DNA from: Agapetus fuscipes
Lineage: Eukaryota > Arthropoda > Insecta > Trichoptera > Glossosomatidae
Reading direction: 5' to 3'
DNA: 64,000 nt
Assembly: GCA_951799405.1 (NCBI GenBank)
Contig: OX637361.1
Coordinates: 8,393,156-8,457,155, forward strand
Part shown: positions 20,826-31,739 of the stretch, one piece after another
How the letters are laid out: each line of letters opens with the position of its first letter
Position numbering within the stretch: position 1 is the stretch's first letter
The notes under the pieces: model-generated
What the model was told of the DNA's origin: nothing
Seen by the model: the letters and a program-made list of their open reading frames with translations, nothing else
Database searches by the model: none
Program-made: the position numbers and the translations under genes

Positions 20826-21399
20826 TAGAAAGGAGTTTCATAGCAACTCTAATTAGATTTACAATATTCTTCCGTAGAATAAAAATCTATCCATAAATTC
20901 TCTAGATCTTTACTAGAAGAGTTTTTTTTTAAAGTAAAATCTAAAAGGAATTTGTTGAACACCGCTATCTGAAACCACAACAAGATTAGTATGTCAAATT
21001 TAAAACGGTTGTAAAAAAGGCCCAATATCCGAATATTTCATGACAAAAAACTACATTGTTAATAGTGAAAATTCTCACAAAATAAGAGTTTGTCGTGTGT
21101 TTTTTAAATGTGAGATGTTAAAACAACGATTTATAAAAATACTAAACTGAATATAGCGTTGGCGATATAAAACAAAAATATTTTTTAATATGGTGGTCTT
21201 TAAATGGTTAAAAAACAATGATTCGCATTCCCATTAAGTTACATGCTTAGCTAAATTGTGTCGCATGATATATGTAGATTTTATACTCCACACATTTCTT
21301 GATGTTCAATTATTTAATAATGTTTTTTGTTGTTGTGTCAAAATCACAATAAGATCAAAATTCATATTTTAATGATTTTTGCGGGTTTAATGAATTAAA
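20826..21399. other. AT-rich, nothing recognised
   Basis: No frame or known repeat seen. Confidence 0.45.
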
Positions 21400-21605
21400 A
21401 TTAGAGTGATACATTTTTACAAGATTTATTTTACATACAGAGTCTCATTACACGTTCACAATACAACGGTCGGTTGGTTTCTCCGGCTATAAAGAGCTTT
21501 GGACCTTATTTTATAGCAGGAATAAAGATAATTCTCGAATCATTGGGAATAGGAAAAAGCGAGACTTTACTAAAACATCTAAACACTAGACCAATCTCGA
21601 ACAAT
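21400..21605 (-). repeat. possible LTR 3' part
   Basis: On the minus strand, CTTTATAGCCGGAGAAACC is followed by GTATGTAAAATAAATCTTG, a TATA-then-AATAAA layout like the gypsy LTRs elsewhere in the window. The ends are undefined. Confidence 0.3.
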
Positions 21606-22036
21606 GCAAATAAAATATCAAATACAATTATATAAATACCTAACATCCATTTATTTCTTGAGAGACTTCACAGACTTTATCACATACACAGACAAACAAA
21701 ACTCACTATCACATATTTGTCACAATATAATTCGACAAAAAATAAAATTCATAACTAATTCAATAAGGAAAAAAATAACCACACATTTTTATGTAAATCT
21801 ATACAAATGAAATATTAAAATGTCGTTCAAAACAAGTTTTTTCTACATGTAAACAAAATCTTAAATTTTTTATTGATTCTGAAAATATTTAAATTTGCCA
21901 ATTAACTTTAAAATATTGCACACTTTGAATTCGTCTATGTAAGACTTCGTTAACAAAAGATGTTTCTTCAAGACAACATAAATTACTTTCGCAAGCATCG
22001 TGTTAAAAGTTGTAATTGAGAAACAAGAAAGACCAT
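21606..22036. other. AT-rich, nothing recognised
   Basis: A 68-codon frame at 21604-21810 is rich in I, K, Y and N, as chance frames in AT-rich DNA are. Confidence 0.4.
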
Positions 22037-22195
22037 CGATGGTATGGCCGAGGGATCAAGTTGCTGATCTTTTAAGCGTATTTGGAATAGAATCACGTTG
22101 GTTCGATCCCCGCTTGGGTCACTTGACCATAACTTTGATCCTGGTTCAACAGGTGTCATTGGGTAATTATTAATTATTATTAATAATTTTACTAC

Positions 22196-22223
22196 CTGAA
22201 GATGACTATATTGGTTGAAAACG
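22196..22223 (+). ncRNA. hammerhead-like core motif
   Basis: CTGAAGATGACTATATTGG then TTGAAAACG. It has the CUGANGA and GAAA blocks but poor stem pairing in this copy. Confidence 0.35.
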
Positions 22224-22433
22224 TTTGTACTATTTAAAATATTTAAAAATTGATAATTTTTTAAATATATTATAGATTTGTGGAAATAAAACAGTGTTTT
22301 AAAATTTAAAAAGTGTTATTTAATTAAATAACAATAAAAAAATATGAATTTTCACAGTGTTAATACACAAACCATAAGAAATATATTATAATATTTTTAG
22401 TGTTGATCTGTTAACACAGTGAAAGTCCATTTT

Positions 22434-22723
22434 TATAAATATTTAAAAATATAAATGGTAAAACATTGTTTTAATTCACTTTATTTTATTTGTTTATGCT
22501 CGAATATTTTCGCCTAATGAGGAATCTTCAAGAGCAGAATGGTTACAAATATATTTTTATAATTTTTTTTATAAAATAGGTTTCGAAAATTATTTTATAA
22601 AAATATATTTGTAACCATTCTGCTCTTGAAGATGCCTCATTAGGCGAAAATATTCGAGCATAAACAAATAAAATAAAGTGAATTAAAACAATGTTTTACC
22701 ATTTATATTTTTAAATATTTATA
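22434..22723. repeat. large palindrome, 129-bp arms, 32-bp loop
   Basis: Arms 22434-22562 and 22595-22723 are near-perfect complements. Each carries a hammerhead-like core: CTTGAAGATGCCTCATTAGG then CGAAAA at about 22625 (+), and its complement at 22505-22532. The GCCT/AGGC stem pairs perfectly. Confidence 0.85.
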
Positions 22724-22989
22724 GAAATATATTAATTAATAATTCATTAAAAATATACAATAATGAATTATAAATTGATGATATTGATTCCTGATTCTGG
22801 CCAGGCAGAATAGGTTGTTGAATTGCATTCCACTTCACAAATCTATTTTAAAAAAACCAGTTGGTACATATCCAGGTAAATCCAAGTCTTTCGTAAATCC
22901 AATGTCAATTCATTTACAGTTCTCATATGTGCGAACCTAGCTGTTTTACAGGTAACATATATTTTGGAGTATCAAAAGAAAAAGATAGT

Positions 22990-23235
22990 CTATAATCTAA
23001 GTTACAAAGATATATTAACATTTACAAACTCTTATCAATTGCATGCCCACAAACAAACACGTGTAGTTCGCGCTTACAAATGCTGAAAGTGTACTTACTA
23101 ATAAAATCCAAACCTCAAATAAACATAAGCCCTACAACTTTTGCCAATCTTCCCTGACACAGGGGGGACATTGGCAAAGTGAACCGTTTGTTACAGTATG
23201 GGTGGTCAGCCTCATACCATCATATAAGTCAAGGA
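22990..23235 (-). mobile_element. SINE-1 copy, full length (TATAG-tail subfamily)
   Basis: CTATAATCTAAGTTACAAAG at the left; ATACCATCATATAAGTCAAG at the right. Confidence 0.85.
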
Positions 23236-23329
23236 TTTTTTTTTTAACGATATTACGATGCATTTTTTTTTTAATTCATAAATTTTTAACTGATTGTAAA
23301 GGCATTCCTTTGTGTTCGGATTTTTTATT

Positions 23330-23440
23330 TTTAACAACTTTGTTTTAGATTACGGCGAGTATATTCTGTTCCATGACCAGTTTTGCCAACAATCCGTTTG
23401 CATCCTCAGGCGGCTAACTAAAACAAAGTTGTTTTTATTT
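23330..23440. mobile_element. Penelope-like inverted repeat fragment
   Basis: ACAACTTTGTTTTAG (23334) and CTAAAACAAAGTTGT (23417) are inverted arms. Between them on the minus strand lies CTGAGGATGCAAACGG...GGCAAAACTGG, a motif copy lacking the G before AAA. Confidence 0.45.
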
Positions 23441-23628
23441 TCTTTATTAATTATACGATGTTTACAGTAAAACTCTACAAGGAAATAATGTAGGATGTAT
23501 AAACGAGTGAATTTTCTTATTCAGAATATATTTTTGGTATTTCTGAAAAACCGGTCTACATTATCGCTACGTTTGTTTAGACACGTAGCTTTAATTTACA
23601 GTTCATTGATGATAGTTTTCAAGTAAGT

Positions 23629-23700
23629 GATGATGATGATGATGATTTCTTTATCAGCGCCGTTTCGTAACTCAATGTCACTCCAAGGGCGCTTAGTATT
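23629..23700 (-). pseudogene. CR1/L2-like LINE 3' tail
   Basis: On the minus strand: GCGCCCTTGGAGTGACATTG, CGAAACGGCGCTGATAAAG, then ATC repeats. It corresponds to the last codons and 3' end of the copy at 45712, severely 5'-truncated. Confidence 0.65.
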
Positions 23701-23872
23701 TTACAGACCTCAGAAAGCAAAATTCTCCGATCGTTGAATAATATTTCGGCAATAATTTCGAAATTTACGTCTTGGAATTTGATTTGAAATACGTGCCAAA
23801 ATAATAAATGTACTACCTACTGACATTTTTTTACAGTTTACGAAATATTTCATTTTTTTATTATATGCTATG

Positions 23873-24127
23873 TTCCTTGACTTATAGGTTGGTATGCGGC
23901 TGACCACCCATGCTGTTAAAATGGTTCACTTTGCCAATGTCACCCCTGTTTCAGGGAAGGACGGCAAGAGTCGCAGGATGTATGTCCATTTGAGATTTGG
24001 GTTTTTATGTTGTACGTTCACATGCGGCGTGTGCAAGCGCGAACTTGTACGTGTCTGCTTGTGAGAATGCATATAATGTGAGTCCCCAATGTAAAATACC
24101 TTTGCAACTTAGATTAGATTAGATTAT
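23873..24127 (+). mobile_element. SINE-1, reference full-length copy
   Basis: This copy is the fullest version of the commonest family here. Order: TTCCTTGACTTATAGGTTGG; CACCCATGCTGT; GGTTCACTTTGCCAATGTCA; CCCCTGTTTCAGGGAAGG; a CATGCGGCGTGTGCAAGCGC block; TTTGCAACTTAGATTAGATT tail. No terminal inverted repeats and no coding capacity. A GGTTCAC element might be a relic of a pol III B box, but a tRNA origin is not clear. The simple repeat tail and 5'-truncated copies argue for LINE-driven retroposition. Confidence 0.85.
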
Positions 24128-24259
24128 ATTATGCCAATATATTAATCGCGAAACTAATATTCTGGGTATGTACAAGGGCTCAGGTAGCTGTATAACTTCC
24201 CCATAAATAAGATTTTGATTATTGTTCGTTAGCATTAAGCAGTTAACGATCTTCGTAAG

Positions 24260-24582
24260 GGTTCCATGATAGAACGGCAAAGTGACTAATCATCACATGA
24301 CATCACGGCACATGACTTTACATCACATGACAGAACATCACATGAGATTACATGAATGATGAAACATCATAGGAAAGTACATCACAATGACAAAAATCAC
24401 ATCACAAGTAATGTTTTGTTCATGTGCCTTTTATGGTATGTTCTGTTTTAAGTGTGTGATGTTTTGTCAAGTGATGTTGAAAAAGGACAAATCCTTGTGT
24501 TGTTTTTCATTGTGATGTAAAGGTCACGTGACGATATGTCATGTGTTGTTTTGTCATTGTGCTCTTTTCTGTTCTGTGAACC
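24260..24582. mobile_element. TIR-3 element, short version
   Basis: The ends GGTTCCATGATAGAACGGCA and the complement of GTTCTGTGAACC are inverted. Subterminal repeats of ACATCACATGACA type fill the interior and invert halfway. A larger relative spans 58721-60200. Confidence 0.65.
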
Positions 24583-24747
24583 TTTGTTGAAGAGATCAAA
24601 GATGAGAACAGTTTATGATCCCTTTTGATTTCCATCGTGATGATTCCATGATGTAGGTATACACTCGTATTTTATCTAATTTGTAAAAAAAAATCATTAA
24701 AAATCAGATTTTAGCCGGCTTTTTGTATTAACACTGATCTTAAATAT

Positions 24748-24961
24748 AAAAATTGGTTCACTTTGCCAATGTCACCCCTGTTTCAGGGAAGGACGGCAAG
24801 AGTTGCAAGGCTTATGTTCATTTGAGATTGGGTTTTTATATTGTAGGTCCACATGCGGCATGTGTTAGCGCGAAATTATACATATCTGCTTGTGGGAATG
24901 CATTTAGTATAAATCTTAAATGATATATATCTTTGCAGCTTAGATTAGATTAGATTAGATT
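24748..24961 (+). mobile_element. SINE-1 copy, 5'-truncated
   Basis: Starts at AAAATTGGTTCACTTTGCC and continues to four TTAGA-type tail units. Confidence 0.85.
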
Positions 24962-25627
24962 AAACCGGGTTAAAAATTTAAACTTTTACGTGAATAAGGA
25001 TGGTATGGTTTATCCCTACAAACCTTTGTTATTTTACGGTTTAATTAACCTGAGAAAATCTATGTTTTTATAGACAACTTTTGCGTTTTTTAGTAAGAAA
25101 AAGATAGAAGTAATAAAGTAGTATCAATTGACTTGGCAACAAAATAATTATTTCCAATGGATAATTTTGTAAATAATTTGAAGGCAATTTTATCTGATTG
25201 TTATTACTGAAGGATTCGCTTGGTTTCATAATTGTTCCCCTGGCCTTGAATAAATCTTATTAACACTTCAATTTGAACGGTCAAAGTCTGGTTTATAAAA
25301 AAAATGCTTATTTTATGAGAGATAAAAAAGTTTTAACTGGTTTTTGGCTGCCAGACAACTTGTATAGGTACTTGTTGTGCAATGTCTTATTTTAATGGGC
25401 CCATATGAATTAACATAAAATCTTTATTCGGTCATTTTTAAGCAAGGTTGACGGTATATTTTTGTCAAGCGTAATAATTTAAATAATTACGCAGTTTAAT
25501 TTAACTTTTACTCATAAATCACGAATTCTTCTGATGCAAGAATACCTTCAAAATATACCTTCGCAATTTATATAAAAACTGCAGCGAATATCTGTCTCAT
25601 GAAATATTTTTGCAAACATGTTGCACT
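24962..25627. other. AT-rich, nothing recognised
   Basis: No frame or repeat family recognised. Confidence 0.45.
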
Positions 25628-25690
25628 CCCCAATACGACCCCTGCGGGGAAAACGCGCTAAAAAGTTACACTATATGTGTAGCTTAGAGA
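25628..25690 (+). mobile_element. SINE-2B 3'-end fragment
   Basis: TACGACCCCTGCGGGGAAAA, AAGTTACACTATATGTGTAG. Confidence 0.65.
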
Positions 25691-25904
25691 CAAAGAAGAC
25701 AAATATGTATAAGTTAGCAAAAACACATGAATGAAAGGAAAAATTTAAACTGGCGTTACGATCGTTCAAAATAAAAAGATGTATTTTTAAACATAATTAA
25801 AACCTTCTCTATACACATAATTAATCTGGGTACATCATATTAATTAAAATTGTAATATGTTAGAATCATTTCATCCTCAGTCGTCATTTAAGAAAGGGTA
25901 CTTC

Positions 25905-25937
25905 CTGAAGACGTTGGCTACGATACCAGCAAAACGT
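25905..25937 (+). ncRNA. hammerhead-like core motif, degenerate
   Basis: CTGAAGACGTTGGCTACG, then ATACCAGCAAAACGTC. A GTTGG/CCAGC stem is possible, but the G of GAAA is replaced by C. Confidence 0.2.
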
Positions 25938-26101
25938 CAAGAATAACGTCAGTTCTTTCATAACGTTTCGTGTAATATCCGTAAAGTGTAATTGATTCGT
26001 AAATTTCAATAGGTAAGTATAACACGTAAATATGAACGAATGTTTTTTTTTGTTGATAAATTTAGATACATATTAAGGTACACAACACCTTCTCTCAGGG
26101 G

Positions 26102-26265
26102 TCAGTCTCCCCTCCACTGACCCACGCCCTGTATATCCATCCCATCCGGGGATGTGTCACAGGACTCGCATGCATAAGTTATTTGAGATGCGAGTGGCAG
26201 AAGGCCCTCCCGTGAAGCTACACTTTCCAAAGTGTTTACACAAAGCAAAGAAGGCTCAGAAATCA
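26102..26265 (-). CDS. weak candidate terminal exon
   Basis: On the minus strand a strong acceptor (TGTTTTCTTTTCAG) opens a 164-base stretch to a TGA, richer in G+C than its surroundings. It gives about 53 residues including SREGLLPLASQITYACESCD and ending in GQWRGD. No family is recognised. Its upstream side (26285-26340) resembles the centre of MITE-6 at 41582, so it could also be unrecognised element sequence. Confidence 0.3.
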
Positions 26266-26340
26266 CTGAAAAGAAAACACGCGTGATTTTTTTCATTAAT
26301 GTCACTCTTTTACTAAGACCATAAAGTACAAGAAACATAT

Positions 26341-27027
26341 TTTTACAAACAACGGGATTTTTTTTTTACCGGAGTCTTAAGGCCTAAATTCGAGATACAC
26401 AGGTACACAGCTATTCACTTAAAAATACAATAGAAAAACTCCTTAATTGCTGGTTTCTCAGTTTTTAATTTTCAGAAAATTAGAAAATGTAATCACCAAT
26501 TAAGTTCCTTATGTTATAAAATCATCAAAGAAAATATATAGATAATAAAATTATAAGTCACCAAATAATCCCACCTAGATGACAAACGTCACACGTCTAT
26601 GGAACTAAAGTTCTTATCAACCAATATCACAATATTGGTTAGCCGCTTTGCTAGTCTAAAATAAAAACGTGATTAAATTTATGTTAAATGGAAATTAATG
26701 AAGCGTTCACAGCATTTTGAAACTGTGCATCTTTACAGTTTTATTGCAGTGTTGAAATCTGCATTTATTTTTATTTTTCAATAGCAATCCATCATAAAAC
26801 ACGGCGCCTCTAAGGTTATCGACCCACCGCCGGTTCAGCTACGGTTACGACACCTCTGTTTGTGATTCTCATACATTCGACAGAAGTTAGTTAACGAATT
26901 CATTAACGCCTTTCGGGTTATTCACACACAGAAAATCCATGGATCATCCACTGTACTAATTTTTTTTCGAGGCACGAAAGTATTGCGCACACCGTATTGG
27001 CCTAGTAAAGGGCGACGTTTTTGTCTC
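26341..27027. other. no gene recognised
   Basis: AT-rich to 26780, then moderately CpG-rich to 27000; no frame of note. Confidence 0.4.
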
Positions 27028-27422
27028 TGGGGTGGAAGTCTCGACGACCGTCGATAGATCTTACCGTATCTATTTGAAGATAGGATGGATTAAAACATGG
27101 CGGTGCCTGAACGTGAACAGCTGATTGTTGTTACATATAAAATGGCTCGCCTGCTGTTTTTTTTTTTTTTTAATAGATTTGTGGAGAGGAATGCAATGCA
27201 CCAACCGCTTTTGTGTATGTATCTGTTGAACTAGGGTCGAAGTTGTGGTCAACTGGGTCAGACGTGGTTCGAACCTACGTTCTCTGTTCCAAATACGCTA
27301 GTCAAGAACAGCGAATTGACTCCCACGGCCATTACACCGATATGCTACCATGTTTTATTTCGTCTTATCTTCAAATAGAAACGGTTAGATCTATCGACGG
27401 TCTTCGAGACTTCCATACCTGT
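27028..27422. mobile_element. MITE-2a carrying a nested SINE-3
   Basis: The ends TGGGGTGGAAGTCTCGACGA and the complement at 27395-27422 are inverted for about 75 bases (including ATCTATTTGAAGATAGG and ATGTTTTATTTCGTC). SINE-3 at 27157-27339 sits in the middle. Confidence 0.65.
27157..27339 (-). mobile_element. SINE-3 copy, nested in MITE-2a
   Basis: The complement has a tRNA-like head (GGTGTAATGGCCGTGG), a B box GGTTCGAACC, GTTGAACTAGGGTCG in plus view, and a poly-A tail (poly-T at 27157-27172). Confidence 0.75.
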
Positions 27423-27424
27423 CC

Positions 27425-27592
27425 TGGGGTGGAAGTCTCACCACGGTAATTCTTAACTACCGAATATCGGTAATATTTGTAGGAAGACCTGTCAATCTAA
27501 GATGGCCGCAAGTGAACAGTTGATGAGTCTTCATACAAATATCACTGATATTCGGAAGGTAAGAATTACCGTGGTGATGAAACTTCCAGCCC
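27425..27592. mobile_element. MITE-2b
   Basis: Inverted ends TGGGGTGGAAGTCTCACCAC and GTGGTGATGAAACTTCC, with ACGGTAATTCTTAAC/GTAAGAATTACCGT inside them and CAAGATGGCCGC-like text central (27500). It abuts MITE-2a and shares its outer 15 bases. A second copy is at 47325-47453. Confidence 0.75.
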
Positions 27593-27917
27593 TAGTTTCC
27601 CTTGTAGAAATGGAGCAGCTTGCCGGTCAGCAAGGGCAACAGCGTAGGTGATCCATAGTTTACTGAGCTTTACTCTGGAAGAGTGAAGAGTCCTCTTGTT
27701 CCAGAAACCCTTAAGGTCAACATGTCGACCCGGACTCTTCCAACAGAAGCTCGCCTGTTTAGGGATCTCCACCCGGGCATTCAAAATGTTATTTTCTGTA
27801 AGAGATCTTCTTCAGGTTATACGAAGTCTTCAGTGCATTCCTAACAATGATACGTGAATTATCGTTAGGAATATTAAGTACTGTCTACATATGAGACTTC
27901 CTTTAATGCAATGTAAC
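27593..27917. other. no gene recognised
   Basis: A moderately G+C-rich block at 27593-27790 has a 72-codon minus-strand frame (27566-27784) without recognisable domains, partly inside MITE-2b. Confidence 0.35.
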
Positions 27918-28232
27918 ACAACTAAGCTACATATATAGTGTAACTTCTTGCCTGCGTTTTTCCCGAAGGGGTCGCATGTGGCGATTTAGGGCTTATTCAT
28001 TTTTACGGTTATGGGGACCTGCCTGACACCAACCACTTTCAGTTGAAGTAGGGGTTTCCCAGCTCCCGGGGGGGCTGGTTTTCATTTCTTGTGAAGGCTG
28101 AGTACAACTTGCGATCGAATTCTTGCATTCAGTATGGAATGCAAGCATTCTACCAACTGAGCTATCGACCGGACTTTTTACGAGTGTGGTCGTCGCTACA
28201 AAGCGCCAATTCTCAAGCAACTGGATTAAATC
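27918..28232 (-). mobile_element. SINE-2 A-B dimer, 5'-truncated
   Basis: Reading the minus strand: the end of A (GAGAATTGGCGCTTTGTAGC GACGACC...), then CGGTCGATAGCTCAGTTGG, the tRNA-like head of B, and on to TATATGTAGCTTAGTTG. The A-B joint is the same as in the dimers at 30982 and 59530. Confidence 0.8.
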
Positions 28233-29226
28233 TCTAATGCGCTGCACATCTTTTTGGTCAATCCATCGGTGACTTTATCGGTCATGCCCTTAAACCAACG
28301 CTATTTGTGCCTGTCTATGTTCACGCCATTATCACTGGCAATACAACCAGCACTTTTATCCTCCCACAGTCTCATCCCATCACTTTGATCTATGACTTCC
28401 CACTGCCCTGCGTTGCTCTGGATTCTTCACTGCAACTATCTTGCCAAGCTCTGATGGCCAATTCGCTGGATGTGATACAGGTCAATGCAATCTGCTTATA
28501 TGACTGCTTTTATTGGCCAGAACACATTGACGTCTTAATACAGTTCGTATAATATATTTTCAAACAAATGCCTTTTTTATTTTCCGGTCAACTGTTACAG
28601 TGAAAACACTTTTTCCTAGATCTTTTTATTGTTTTGTGATTTTCAGCGTTTCGTCTGTGGACAACGGTGCCATTTCGATAAGTAACGATGCATTCTGGAA
28701 GTTTCCGCTTACAAAATCGTAAACGCAAATCTCTTTGATGTGTTAAGAAGTAAACTCACATGAATGGGATCGTCCACTCATAGACAAATATGGGATATAG
28801 TTGGGTGATAGTCTATCTGTAAATATAAAACTTAACATTTCATTTCAAGCTTAGTGTTGTACTAAAATGTATGGAAACTTAAATCCTTACTAGGATGTTT
28901 TTTTTTGGTTTCCATATTTTTTTATAACGTCATGGTTGAATGTAGCGTATAGCTTTATACTTGTGGTACTGACTTATACTAGTACATAATAGATAGGTAG
29001 ATGCTGTCATTGCTCAACGCGCCGAAAATTCACCTGGCTACGGTAAATGTATGTGAATAGTTAGTCGGCCTTTTAAAAGAATTGTTGAAATACTGGCTGG
29101 CTCTTACTTCAAGGTGATCCGGAATGAGTGTTGCATGATAGCTTACCAACTCAAAGAGCCTCAGTAATCGCAAGTCTCAGATTTCGTAGTCTGTAATGCT
29201 GTTTCAGTTTTCGTCCCGTTAGAAAC
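28233..29226. other. no gene recognised; one G+C-richer frame
   Basis: 28307-28552 holds an 81-codon open frame of unusual composition for the region but with no ATG start, no domain and no strong splice sites; it may be an exon relic. The rest shows nothing. Confidence 0.3.
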
Positions 29227-29482
29227 TATAATCTATTATCTAAGTAACAAAGATATATAGTAACATTTGAAGTTCATATTAAATGCACGCCCAAAATCAG
29301 GCACGTGTAAACTCTCGCTTACAAATACTGCATGTGTACTTACAATTTAAAATCGAAACCTCAAATAAACTTACACTCTGCTACTTTTGCCGACCTTCCC
29401 TGAAAGCAGGAGTGACATTGGAAAAGTGAATAATTTTTTACAGTATGGGTGGTCAGCCTCATACCAACCTATAGGTCAAGGA
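29227..29482 (-). mobile_element. SINE-1 copy, full length
   Basis: ATAATCTATTATCTAAGTAA to CCAACCTATAGGTCAAGG. Confidence 0.85.
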
Positions 29483-30039
29483 ATACAAATAATAATAAAA
29501 CATACATATAAAAACAACACAATCTTAAAATAAATATGCATACATAAAAAAAGTATACAAAAAAATGTAACATAAACTTATCAATGAATAAGCCGCCAAC
29601 ATTAAAAATCAACCTTGCAGATAAGTCGCAACTTTTTCCTGGCCTTACAAACTTCTTTCATTTCATCCAGATTCATACAGAGTTATCGATAACGAATACT
29701 GCGGTATCGGTGCACAATTACTCCTAGAAAATAGTCGGTAAAGTTTAGTGCGCTTGGTACGAGCTGCAGTATAAAACTACCAAAAAATACCGCAACTATA
29801 ACACTCCCTAGAGGCTCTGCTTCAGTTGTGGTACATGTTTTGTTAAACGCTGGGTTTGAGTGCAAGCTGCATACTTGAGTAAGTGGCACTACGGACCGCT
29901 GCGCATGCAATGGGAGTAGTGAGTATCAGCAACAGACAACAGTAGGTACTCGCACTTAGTACTGCACAAGTAGTGATTACGGCGACCTACTGCCAGCAGG
30001 TTCTTGCGCTCAGCAATCTCGGACACTAAACTACCCGGA
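29483..30039. other. no gene recognised
   Basis: 29880-30039 is richer in G+C and continues, beyond the inserted MITE-8, at 30871; no frame or promoter element is certain. Confidence 0.35.
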
Positions 30040-30047
30040 CAGTCTAC

Positions 30048-30862
30048 TAGGGATGAGCGAAACATATCGATATATCAAGAGTACCGATATTTTTTTTTGA
30101 AGACTATCGATATTTTCCTCGATATAAAAAATATCGATATATTTTCCTCGATATAAAAAATATCGATTTATCTAATCTAATCTAAGTTGCAAAGATATGT
30201 TACATTGGGGATTCACATTATATGCATTCTCACTAGGAGACACGTACAAGTTCGCGCTTGCACATGTCTCCTTGTTCGAACCTACAACATAAAAACCAAA
30301 TCTCAAATAGACCTACACCCTGCAACTCTTGCCGTCCTTCCCTGAAACAGGGGTGACATTGGCATAGTGAACCATTTTTACAGCATGGGTGGTCAGCCGC
30401 ATACCAACCTAAAAGCCAAGGAACGATATTTCGTTTTTTTTTAAGTATCAAAATTGTGTTAAAAGTGATATTTTTTGCAATGTGTTTTTGCGCCCCTCGC
30501 TTTATAGGTGGTTGTGTTTTAAAGCAAACATTTTCAAGTTGCAAATCCCATGCCCGACTGCGCTTCCTACCCCCGGCCACGGCGTTTTTCAGATTAAAGT
30601 TTTTGAAGATACTTTCTGCCAGCAGTTTTGTGAAACGCGTTTCTACACTCCCTCCCTCGACAGATTTGTGAGACAAAAGTTTCGAATTTTTGAGACTTTA
30701 CCCGCCAGCGACCGATATATGTATATATTTTTTGGGAATTTTCGATATTTTTTAAGTATCGATTTATCGAAATATCGATATTTTTTCCCCGATATATTTC
30801 GATAGTGTTTGAAATTATCGATTCGATATATTTCAATTTTTGTTTTCATTTGCCCATCCCTA
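30048..30862. mobile_element. MITE-8, hAT-like, 8-bp target duplication
   Basis: Starts TAGGGATGAGCGAA and ends TTTGCCCATCCCTA. CAGTCTAC flanks both sides exactly (30040-30047, 30863-30870). The interior is full of ATCGATAT-type repeats near both ends and has no transposase frame. A SINE-1 copy is nested at 30168-30423. Confidence 0.88.
30168..30423 (-). mobile_element. SINE-1 copy nested in MITE-8
   Basis: ATCTAATCTAATCTAAGTTG to CCAACCTAAAAGCCAAGG, complete, so it inserted after MITE-8 did. Confidence 0.88.
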
Positions 30863-30981
30863 CAGTCTACCTACTTAGTACCTACCAGTATAGTGCACTG
30901 CCCAGATGCATATTGTGCTAGGCGGGCTGTTCTTGTGTCATCACAAATACTTATGCATTTCGATACCTTAAAGGCTCAGTT

Positions 30982-31343
30982 GACCGGTCCGAAGTTCAGT
31001 GGTAACACTTTGGACTCTGAATGGAAGGTTGTGGGTTCGAATCCCGGCGGAGCACAAAAAAATACCATTTATATTTTCAAATTTGCTCTTCGCCGGGTTG
31101 AAAAATTCATAAAACTTTACCAATGATCGGTCACCAAAGGTCCATCCAGCCTTACAGCAACTGGGTCTTGTTTGAGAATTGGTGCTTTGTAGCGACGAAG
31201 AACAAGTTCGTAAAAAGGGCAATAGCTCAATTTCTCGAATGCTTGCATTCCATGCCGAGATCAAGGGTTCGATCTCAAGGTTTAACCAGCCTTCACAAGA
31301 AATGAGAACCAGCCCCCCTGGGAGCTGGGAAACCCCCACTTTA
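30982..31343 (+). mobile_element. SINE-2 A-B dimer, B 3'-truncated
   Basis: The A head GACCGGTCCGAAGTTCAGTG and B box GGTTCGAATCCC at 31035 are followed by the A body. At about 31213 come AATAGCTCAATTTCTCG and AAGGGTTCGATCTC of B. B ends early at CTGGGAAACCCCCAC, where an LTR piece begins. Confidence 0.8.
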
Positions 31344-31344
31344 G

Positions 31345-31602
31345 ACTAGTTTCCCACTAGTTTCCAGACGAATTTAGGCCTAGAATGTTTGATTGTAATA
31401 GCTATAAAAGGCGTGAGTTGCCTGCAAGTGGACAGTCTCAGAAATACTTTTAGCCGTTACAGACCAAGTCAGCAAAAGTCAACAATACAAGTGAACCATT
31501 GTAAAATAAATCAATTTAAAATAAATCTCCGGCCGTTTTAATCAAGAAGACCATCATTTTAAATTTTCAAAACATTAGAACCCTAAAAACACTACATTAT
31601 TA
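31345..31602 (+). repeat. LTR 3' half, gypsy-like
   Basis: Shares GCTATAAAAGGCGTGAGTTG, GCCGTTACAGACCAAGTCAG and TTTTAATCAAGAAGACC with the solo LTR at 11420-11823 (reverse). Confidence 0.7.
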
Positions 31603-31739
31603 TTTAAAACAGATTTCTTCACGCCTTAAGATTATGCTAAAATCACCAAATAAATCTGCGTTCTCTATAAGCATGGCAAAATATATGTCTCTTGCATATT
31701 TACAAATGCATATATTAGTTTTTAATATCTTGGTATGAA

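Larger units (their letters stand above)
22176..22794. mobile_element. Penelope-like fragment cluster
   Basis: Two short N-terminal coding starts face each other: ATGAATTTTCACAGTG at 22344 (+) and ATGGACTTTCACTGTG at 22430 (-). They are flanked by a hammerhead-like motif (22196) and the large palindrome (22434-22723). The order terminal-repeat-with-motif, then ATG-N/D-F-H, recurs at 35036, 40492 and 42064. Assignment to Penelope-like elements is inferred from that layout. Confidence 0.5.
22037..22862 (+). mobile_element. SINE-3 copy split by a Penelope-like insertion
   Basis: The tRNA-like head and B box (GGTTCGATCCCCG near 22108), then CTGGTTCAACAGGTGTCATT, stop at about 22170. The family's end (GGCCAGGCAGAATAGGTTG... 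CACAAATCTATTT) resumes at 22799. The 620 bases between are the Penelope-like block. Confidence 0.7.

Noticed and set aside
21604..21810. Small ORF
   Set aside because: Composition (I, K, N, Y) is that of translated AT-rich DNA.
28307..28552. Gene at the 81-codon frame
   Set aside because: No ATG, no domain, no splice sites of note.
30982..31060. tRNA gene at SINE-2A heads (also SINE-2B and SINE-3 heads)
   Set aside because: A-box and B-box-like elements are present, but the cloverleaf is incomplete and the same body follows each time, so these are tRNA-derived SINEs.
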